Positions 6,415-11,483 of a DNA stretch of 11,483 nt are shown here, piece after piece. The translations under genes and the position numbers were made by a program. Numbering within the stretch: the stretch's first letter is position 1; the number at the start of each line of letters is the position of its first letter. The DNA lies in assembly GCA_030671465.1 (NCBI GenBank), contig DAOVIP010000018.1:1-11483 (forward strand), in the 5' to 3' direction. A model generated the notes under the pieces. It was not told where the DNA came from. It saw only the letters and a program-made list of their open reading frames with translations, and made no database searches. The DNA is from Candidatus Aminicenantota bacterium (GTDB lineage Bacteria > Acidobacteriota > Aminicenantia > UBA2199).

Positions 6415-7487
6415 AAAATTTCTGGAAATATTTTGACAAACTCACCTTCATTGTACTTATTACCACCACGGTATTCGGGATTTTCCTGATCTACAGTGCC
6501 TCATACACTACTGATACATCTTATTTCAACAAGCAAATCGCCTGGTTTGCCATATCACTCATCTGTTTTTTTCTGGTATTTAAAATTAAAACCGAAACCC
6601 TTTTCAGGTGGAGACTGACCATCTTCATTGTGTTACTGGCCTGTCTATCCATACTGCTGCTGGCCGGGATCATTACCTCCGGTGTCAGGAGCTGGTTCAG
6701 GATCGGTTTCATGTCTATTCAATTTTCCGAATTCATAAAAATCCCCCTGGCTCTCATCATAGCCAAAATCATGGCCAAAAACCGATTGATTACCCTGAAG
6801 CCATTTTTGAAAATCATACTGGCCATTGCCATTCCCTTCGGAATGATCATGCTGCAGCCGGACCTGGGCACCGCTTTTATTCTCACTGCTTTTTTTATGG
6901 TACTGGTTTTCCTGAAAAGAATAAAATTCAGCATTCTTCTGGTAACCATTTTATTGATGATCGGCGGATCATTTTTAGCCTGGAATTATATTCTGAAACC
7001 CTATCAGAAAAACCGGATTATTTCCTTCATGAACCCGGAAAAATACAGCCGCTCCACCGGATATCAATCCATCCAATCCAAGATCGCCATAGGTTCCGGT
7101 GGTCTGGTGGGCAAGGGTTATTTGAAAGGTAGCCAGTCCCAGTATAAATTCCTACCAACCCGCCATACTGATTTTGTAGTGGCCGTGCTCGGAGAGGAAT
7201 TGGGATTCACGGGAATCAGTTTTCTATTCTTTCTCTTTTTCATCCTGTTCTACCGGCAGTTTAACATCAGGACCCAGACCGATGAAGAATTCTACTTTGT
7301 ATACCTCTTTAACGGGCTGATACTCTTTCAATTTTCCATCAACGTATTGATGTCCATCGGGCTACTGCCCATCCTGGGTATTCCACTTCCCTTTGTCAGC
7401 TATGGGGGTTCATCGCTGCTGGCCTTTTTCATAGGGGAGGCCATCATCTTCAAGATCAAAATCAATGCCTATATCAATGAATTCTAA
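6411..7487 (+). CDS. rodA: RodA, SEDS peptidoglycan glycosyltransferase
   Basis: A 358-residue polytopic membrane protein of the SEDS family (RodA/FtsW/SpoVE). It polymerises lipid II into glycan strands in complex with PBP2. Around ten helices are visible by hydrophobicity. Conserved segments include IYSASY near the first helix, QPDLGTAF (149-156), the LPTRHTDFVVAVLGEELGF loop with the essential-type Asp254, and the C-terminal LLPILGIPLPFVSYGGSS. RodA rather than FtsW is called because of the mreBCD-mrdA context and the direct ATGA overlap with the PBP2 gene. The length is slightly below that of E. coli RodA (about 370), within range. The 3' end overlaps the radical SAM gene. A 174-codon open frame inside it (6608-7132) is a shadow. 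Confidence 0.95.
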   Translation: MKNFWKYFDKLTFIVLITTTVFGIFLIYSASYTTDTSYFNKQIAWFAISLICFFLVFKIKTETLFRWRLTIFIVLLACLSILLLAGIITSGVRSWFRIGFMSIQFSEFIKIPLALIIAKIMAKNRLITLKPFLKIILAIAIPFGMIMLQPDLGTAFILTAFFMVLVFLKRIKFSILLVTILLMIGGSFLAWNYILKPYQKNRIISFMNPEKYSRSTGYQSIQSKIAIGSGGLVGKGYLKGSQSQYKFLPTRHTDFVVAVLGEELGFTGISFLFFLFFILFYRQFNIRTQTDEEFYFVYLFNGLILFQFSINVLMSIGLLPILGIPLPFVSYGGSSLLAFFIGEAIIFKIKINAYINEF

Positions 7488-9891
7488 ATTCAGAGAAATT
7501 CTTTATAAAATCAATAACCCTCAGGTTTATACGGGCAGGGAGATTAATGTCATCAAAAAGGAGTACAACCCCAATTCCCTGAATATTTGCCTAATTTTCC
7601 CGGACACCTACGAAATCGGTATGAGTCACTATGGCCTCAAGATCCTTTACCATTTTTTAAATCAATTCCCAGAAGTGAATGCCGAACGCTGCTTTCTCCC
7701 CGGGAAGGACTCCATTCGGATTTTCAGGGAATCAGGCTTGTCCCTTTTTTCCATCGAAAATAAAATACCACTTAAACAATTTGATCTGCTTAGCTTCTCC
7801 CTGCTCAGCGAAATGAACTATACCAATGTTCTTCAAGTCCTGGATATGGCCGGGATTCCCCTGAAATCCAGTGACCGGACCCGCTCAGATCCTCTGGTGG
7901 CGGCTGGAGGTATTTCGGTATGTAATCCTGAACCGCTGCGGGAATTCATCGATTTTTTCGGTATCGGCGATGGAGAGGTCCTGTTTCCAGACATCATTGA
8001 GGTTTTTCAAGATGCCAGAGCCAATAACCTTTCCAGAACAACCATCCTAAAAGAACTGGATTCAAAGGCCGGTATCTATGTTCCCGCCCTGTACCCGGTC
8101 AGGAAAAACGGATCTTTCTGGCTTCCGGATATGAGTTCCAAAAAAATCAAGAAGAGAGTTTTCAAGCCCATTGACGAAGCGTTCCCGGATGAAAATATCA
8201 TCGTTCCCATTTCCAGTGTAATCTTCAACCGCCTGGATGTGGAAATCGCCCGGGGATGCCGACAGACCTGCCGGTTCTGCCAGGCCAAATCCTATTACGC
8301 CCCCTTTCGAAGCAAATCCATGGCCAAAAATATTGATTTTATTGAAAAGGCACTACGGAAAACAGGATTTGAATCTTTCTCGCTATCCTCATTGAGTTCA
8401 GGAGATTATCCGGGTATCGAGGAATTACTGGAAGCCATCCCCGGGATCATTCCGCCCGGTACGGCCCTCGCCATCTCATCACTCAGGCCTTCCGCCCTTT
8501 CCGATCAACTGCTGGCCACCATGGCCAAGTTCCGTAAAACCGGGATCACCATTGTCCCCGAAGCTGGCACCCCGAGGCTGAGAAAGGTAATCAACAAAAA
8601 TGTGTCCAATGAAGAGATTTTCAAGGCTATTGATACTGCCCTGAAAAACAATTGGAAGCAAATCAAACTCTACTTCATGACCGGGTTGCCCACTGAAACC
8701 CCTGAGGATGTCCGGGCCATCATTGAATTAATCGAGGAGATTCTGGGTTATGCCAGGCACCGTGGCAAAAAAATCAGGATTCATGTGTCCATCTCCAGCT
8801 TTATTCCCAAACCCCATACCCCTTTCCAGTGGGCACAGCGGGAAGATCTGGACTCCCTGCTGGCCAAAATCGAAATACTAAAAGCCGGATTGAAGAAGTA
8901 CCGGAACCTGCAGTATGATTTTCACAGTGCCCAGAGGGGAATTGTGGAAACCATTCTCTCCAGGGGAGATTACCGGGCCGGTGAACTCATCTACCGGGCC
9001 TTCAGGGTCGGTGAGATCTTCTCAGCCTGGGACACTCATTTTCACTATCCCAATTGGGAATCCTTGATTAAATCCCTCAAACTGGACGATTTTTTATCCG
9101 AAATAAAATCGGACCAACCCCTGCCCTGGGACCACATCCAGATTAATTACCATAAGGAGCACCTACTCGAAGAATACCACAAATCAAAATCCGGGCAATC
9201 CACCCCCCCCTGCCAGGATCAGCAATGCCTGATATGCAAGGGCTGCTCCTTTCCGGAAAAGAAACCCCTTCCGGCTGAAGCCAACCCTTTGTTGAAAATT
9301 CCCCCAGAAACCGAACCGATTCCGGACCGTCAATACAACCGGGTACGGGTCTTTTATGAAAAGTCCGGGGATTTCCGTTTTTTTTCCCATCTGTCCATGA
9401 TGAAATACATCGAACGGCTGATGCGCAAGGCTGGCATTCCCTACCAGTGTACCAAAGGTTTCCATCCCCGGATCAAAGCCAGCTTCCTCCCCCCCCTTCC
9501 GGTCTATTCCCGGGGACTGAATGAAGTTATGGAACTGTTTGTGGATACCGGGCTGGATGAAACCAAAATCCTGAAGGCCCTGAAAAAAGTGACCAGTGAT
9601 TTTGAATTCAAACGGGTGATTAACTGCCAGGGAAAAAAACCCCTGACGAAGGATATCCATTTCATGGAATATGAAATTGAATTGAACCACCGGTACCCGA
9701 GGCTGGAAAGCGTAAAACAATTCCTACTGGAAAGCGATACATATCAGCTTTTCCCTGATCGCCTGTTATTAAAAATCGACTACTCCCGACAGGGCCAGGA
9801 ACGATTTTCAAAAATATATAAAACCATTGACCCGGAAAGAAAATATACTTGCCATTTGATCCGGAAACGGATTATATTTAAAAATGATTAG
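7477..9891 (+). CDS. B12-binding-type radical SAM protein fused to a DUF2344 domain (TIGR03960/TIGR03936-like)
   Basis: About 804 residues (808 if ATG 7465 is used; both starts overlap rodA and neither has a Shine-Dalgarno site). The N-terminal part resembles the cobalamin-binding-type region of this family (FPDTYEIGMSHYGLKILY, then NPEPLREFIDFFGIGDGE). A radical SAM core follows, with the [4Fe-4S] motif GCRQTCRFC (Cys261, Cys265, Cys268, CxxxCxxC) and an EAGTPRLRKVINKNVS segment. A linker carries four cysteines, C-x4-C-x2-C-x2-C (Cys579, 584, 587, 590), which could bind a metal or a second cluster. The C-terminal ~200 residues (RVFYEKSGDFRFFSHLSMMK, then KGFHPRIKASFLPPLP) match the DUF2344 domain. 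The reaction and substrate are unknown to me. Fused and split versions of this pair are common in bacteria, often near ribosome or RNase G genes; here it follows rodA. Two C8 runs lie at 9203-9210 and 9489-9496. Confidence 0.9.
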   Translation: MNSKFREILYKINNPQVYTGREINVIKKEYNPNSLNICLIFPDTYEIGMSHYGLKILYHFLNQFPEVNAERCFLPGKDSIRIFRESGLSLFSIENKIPLKQFDLLSFSLLSEMNYTNVLQVLDMAGIPLKSSDRTRSDPLVAAGGISVCNPEPLREFIDFFGIGDGEVLFPDIIEVFQDARANNLSRTTILKELDSKAGIYVPALYPVRKNGSFWLPDMSSKKIKKRVFKPIDEAFPDENIIVPISSVIFNRLDVEIARGCRQTCRFCQAKSYYAPFRSKSMAKNIDFIEKALRKTGFESFSLSSLSSGDYPGIEELLEAIPGIIPPGTALAISSLRPSALSDQLLATMAKFRKTGITIVPEAGTPRLRKVINKNVSNEEIFKAIDTALKNNWKQIKLYFMTGLPTETPEDVRAIIELIEEILGYARHRGKKIRIHVSISSFIPKPHTPFQWAQREDLDSLLAKIEILKAGLKKYRNLQYDFHSAQRGIVETILSRGDYRAGELIYRAFRVGEIFSAWDTHFHYPNWESLIKSLKLDDFLSEIKSDQPLPWDHIQINYHKEHLLEEYHKSKSGQSTPPCQDQQCLICKGCSFPEKKPLPAEANPLLKIPPETEPIPDRQYNRVRVFYEKSGDFRFFSHLSMMKYIERLMRKAGIPYQCTKGFHPRIKASFLPPLPVYSRGLNEVMELFVDTGLDETKILKALKKVTSDFEFKRVINCQGKKPLTKDIHFMEYEIELNHRYPRLESVKQFLLESDTYQLFPDRLLLKIDYSRQGQERFSKIYKTIDPERKYTCHLIRKRIIFKND

Positions 9892-10639
9892 ACAAATCAC
9901 TTCCCGCTCCAATCCCCGTCTCAAGGCCCTGATTGCGGATAGAGAACAGTACTATTTCTTTGAGGGGGAAAAACTGGTCCGTGACCTGGTTGAAAAAAAA
10001 ATTCCCCTGGCCATCCTCATCGTCAACAACCGTTATGAATCACAAGCAGAGGAACTGCATCATCAGACCGAAGAGGTGTGGCTGGTCAGCGAGCCGGTTT
10101 TTAAAAAACTGTCTTCCCTGAAAACCCACTCTGATTTTCTGGCCGTGGTCCAACATCAATCTCCGGAGATAAACCTGGCAGAGCAGCCACTCATCGTTGC
10201 CCTGGATCGCATCCAGGACCCGGCCAATGCCGGTACGGTTTTCCGCTGCGCCGCTGCTTTCGGTATCCGGACCATCCTGTTGTGCGGAGAAAGTGTCAAA
10301 CCCACCAATCCCAAATTCATCCGTACCGCCCAGACCTCCCTCTTTGACCTTCAATTTCAGCATTATCCACACATTCATGACCTGATCAACCGGGCCCGAG
10401 AGCTTCAACTGAATATTTACCTGACCTCATCCAAAATATCGACCCAACAGATTGAACCGAATAAAATCAAAACCCCAGCTCTGGTTATCTTCGGAAATGA
10501 GGGACAGGGCCTGGCCCCGGAACTCCTCGACCAATTCCCCACCATCACCATTGCCCAAAAAGATTGTGTGGAATCCCTGAATGTGGGCGTCAGCGCCTGC
10601 ATCATCATGTACCAGCTGATGAAAAACCTGAATTTGTAA
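9884..10639 (+). CDS. TrmH/SpoU-family RNA 2'-O-methyltransferase
   Basis: A 251-residue SAM-dependent methyltransferase of the SPOUT superfamily that methylates ribose 2'-OH in tRNA or rRNA; the target nucleotide cannot be told from sequence. An N-terminal substrate-binding domain (about 1-95, containing FFEGEKLVRDL) precedes the knotted catalytic domain. The three motifs are clear: motif 1 DPANAGTVFR (112-121) with the catalytic-type Arg121, motif 2 VIFGNEGQGL (201-210) and motif 3 VESLNVGVSACIIMYQL (229-245). The segment after motif 1 reads FIRTAQTSLF, a variant of the usual 'R-x-S-x-G-x-x-F'. It overlaps the radical SAM gene by 8 nt and has no Shine-Dalgarno site, so it is probably the last gene of the operon. 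The -35 box of the next promoter overlaps its stop codon. Confidence 0.92.
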   Translation: MIRQITSRSNPRLKALIADREQYYFFEGEKLVRDLVEKKIPLAILIVNNRYESQAEELHHQTEEVWLVSEPVFKKLSSLKTHSDFLAVVQHQSPEINLAEQPLIVALDRIQDPANAGTVFRCAAAFGIRTILLCGESVKPTNPKFIRTAQTSLFDLQFQHYPHIHDLINRARELQLNIYLTSSKISTQQIEPNKIKTPALVIFGNEGQGLAPELLDQFPTITIAQKDCVESLNVGVSACIIMYQLMKNLNL

Positions 10640-10661
10640 TTCCACAAAATAACGATATAAT
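10634..10661 (+). promoter_or_regulatory. Sigma70-type promoter for the M23 lipoprotein-queH pair
   Basis: TTGTAA (10634-10639, covering the methyltransferase stop) and a perfect TATAAT (10656-10661) are 16 bp apart. Transcription would start near 10668, leaving an untranslated leader of only about 9 nt before ATG 10677. No terminator is visible between the methyltransferase and this promoter, so read-through from the shape operon may add to expression. Confidence 0.6.
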
Positions 10662-10676
10662 GAAGAAGATGAAAAG

Positions 10677-11339
10677 ATGAGAAAATTTAAATTTTCGAAA
10701 AAAACCCTTTTAAGTTTTCTTCTTATTTTTATATGGATTGTAGGATTGACCCATTGTGATATATTCGGGCCCAGTTACGATGAATATGTCTTCGAATGGC
10801 TGGATTTTCCCTTTGCCAATCCCGGTAATATTGAACGGATGGCCGCTTTCGGCATCCCCAACTGGAGCGGTACCGATCCCCACAACGGAATCGATCTGAT
10901 TATTTACGAAAGCCTCTACGGTACCCGGATCATTTCTCCCACCAACGGTACCATCGATTCTATTGATATCTCGGAAAATCCATATTCCCATCCAGCCAAT
11001 CAACTGCTCCTCACCATCCACATCTACATCAATTCCGAGTGGACCGTGGCCCTGGTCATTGAACCGGGCACCAGCGATGAAACCATCAAAACCGCCCAAC
11101 GAAATGCGGTTCTGGTGGAAGAGGGTGATACGGTTAGCAGAGGACAGTCCATCACCGACCTACTGGTCGGAGAGCACGGTTATCCCCATTTACACTACAT
11201 GATCATGCGCAATGATGAACCGGTTTGTGCTTATCCCTTCTCTTCAGCCAGTGCCCGGAGCATATTCGATGACATTGCCCGAACCCGCAGCAACAATAAC
11301 CTCCCGGACGGTAACATTTGCCACGGGGAAGGGTATTGA
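10677..11339 (+). CDS. Putative lipoprotein with a divergent M23 peptidase domain
   Basis: A 220-residue exported protein. A basic N-terminus (MRKFKFSKK) and hydrophobic segment lead to LTHC with Cys27, a plausible lipobox although His at -1 is unusual. The mature part contains the M23 (LytM-like) zinc pattern: H69-N-G-I-D73 as the HxxxD pair, and H171-L-H173 as the HxH pair, preceded by VEEGDTVSRGQSITDLLVGE, a typical 'Gd.V..Gq.I' turn. The intervening 'Y-x-H-L' strand, which normally supplies another catalytic His, is replaced by WTVALVIEP, so hydrolase activity is uncertain. M23 enzymes cut peptide cross-links in peptidoglycan; degenerate members often activate amidases. It may have its own promoter, with a weak GAAG ribosome site before the ATG. 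The TGA stop overlaps the queH TTG start. Two further Cys (184, 215) lie in the C-terminal part. Confidence 0.8.
   Translation: MRKFKFSKKTLLSFLLIFIWIVGLTHCDIFGPSYDEYVFEWLDFPFANPGNIERMAAFGIPNWSGTDPHNGIDLIIYESLYGTRIISPTNGTIDSIDISENPYSHPANQLLLTIHIYINSEWTVALVIEPGTSDETIKTAQRNAVLVEEGDTVSRGQSITDLLVGEHGYPHLHYMIMRNDEPVCAYPFSSASARSIFDDIARTRSNNNLPDGNICHGEGY
11325..11333 (+). promoter_or_regulatory. Purine-rich Shine-Dalgarno candidate of queH
   Basis: GGGGAAGGG lies just upstream of TTG 11336. The spacing is short (about 2-4 nt depending on which bases pair), but it is one of very few strong G-rich sites before a start in this window and supports the TTG start. An alternative in-frame TTG at 11318 has no comparable site in front. 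Confidence 0.5.
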
Positions 11340-11483
11340 AAAAAAAACTGCTGCTGCATATCTGCTGTGCACCTTGTTTTGCAGCACCTTATTTTCATTT
11401 GAAGGATAAATTTCGAATATTTGGATTCTGGTTCAATCCGAATATTCAACCATTTCTGGAATATCAAAAAAGACTTAGAACAT
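11336..11483 (+). CDS. queH: Epoxyqueuosine reductase QueH, N-terminal part (runs off the window)
   Basis: The frame starting at TTG 11336 is open to the window end (49 full codons). It begins with three Lys and then LLLHICCAPC (residues 5-14), the N-terminal cysteine signature of QueH (former DUF208). A further family segment, FGFWFNPNIQPFLEYQKR, spans residues 29-46. QueH reduces epoxyqueuosine to queuosine in tRNAs carrying a GUN anticodon and uses an iron-sulfur cluster; it replaces QueG in many bacteria. No in-frame ATG exists between the upstream stop (TAA 11312-11314) and the conserved motif, so TTG is chosen; it overlaps the M23 stop as TTGA and follows a G-rich ribosome site. A nine-A run follows the start codon. 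The cut-off 3' part should contain the remaining cluster-binding cysteines. Confidence 0.88.
   Translation, partial: MKKKLLLHICCAPCFAAPYFHLKDKFRIFGFWFNPNIQPFLEYQKRLRT

Noticed and set aside
6608..7132. 174-codon open frame within rodA
   Set aside because: It is an alternate-frame shadow: the rodA frame has all SEDS motifs, and this frame is rich in His/Ser with no recognisable domain.
9184..9720. 178-codon antisense ORF
   Set aside because: It lies opposite the conserved DUF2344 domain and looks like a codon-bias shadow without its own start signals.
11415..11447. Near-perfect 13-bp hairpin (GAATATT..., 7-nt loop CTGGTTC) that looks like a terminator
   Set aside because: It has no U-tract after it on either strand and lies inside the conserved queH coding frame (RIFGFWFNPNI), so it is most likely a coding coincidence.

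Overview
The window is bacterial chromosomal DNA that reads almost entirely on the + strand. Its core, about 1.0-10.6 kb, is a tightly packed rod-shape (elongasome) operon. The order is a membrane-anchored FecR-like/Ig-like protein, a possible 29-codon small ORF, mreB, mreC, mreD, mrdA (PBP2), rodA, a large B12-binding-type radical SAM protein fused to a DUF2344-type domain, and a TrmH/SpoU-family RNA methyltransferase. From the FecR-like gene to the methyltransferase there is no gap above about 100 bp, and most junctions overlap (1, 11, 11, 4, 11 and 8 nt). This suggests one transcript with translational coupling.

Left of the operon are the 3' end of an unidentified beta-rich protein (1-368) and a UPF0158-family gene (483-935). 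The latter has a good sigma70-type promoter whose expected transcription start falls on the start codon, so its mRNA may be leaderless. Right of the operon, a promoter-like TTGTAA-16-TATAAT overlaps the end of the methyltransferase gene. It leads into a putative lipoprotein with a divergent M23 peptidase domain (10677-11339). That gene overlaps, through TTGA, the 5' end of a queH (epoxyqueuosine reductase) gene that starts with TTG and runs off the window.

The organism is probably a rod-shaped, envelope-bearing bacterium. MreBCD, PBP2 and RodA form the lateral-wall peptidoglycan synthesis machine: MreB filaments inside the membrane, MreC/MreD bridging it, RodA polymerising glycan and PBP2 cross-linking. 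Base composition is moderate and more A+T-rich in the left third. The FecR/Ig-like architecture and the radical SAM gene after rodA recall little-cultured diderm lineages (Aminicenantes, Acidobacteriota, deltaproteobacterial groups), but this is a weak guess from memory. No phage, transposon, CRISPR, rRNA or tRNA gene is visible.

Most of the window is conserved housekeeping DNA, and I see no convincing new defence or mobile system. The points most worth a second look are the FecR-like protein and small ORF coupled to mreB, the leaderless UPF0158 gene, the divergent M23 lipoprotein lacking one catalytic-type His motif, and the unannotated queH start at the right edge.
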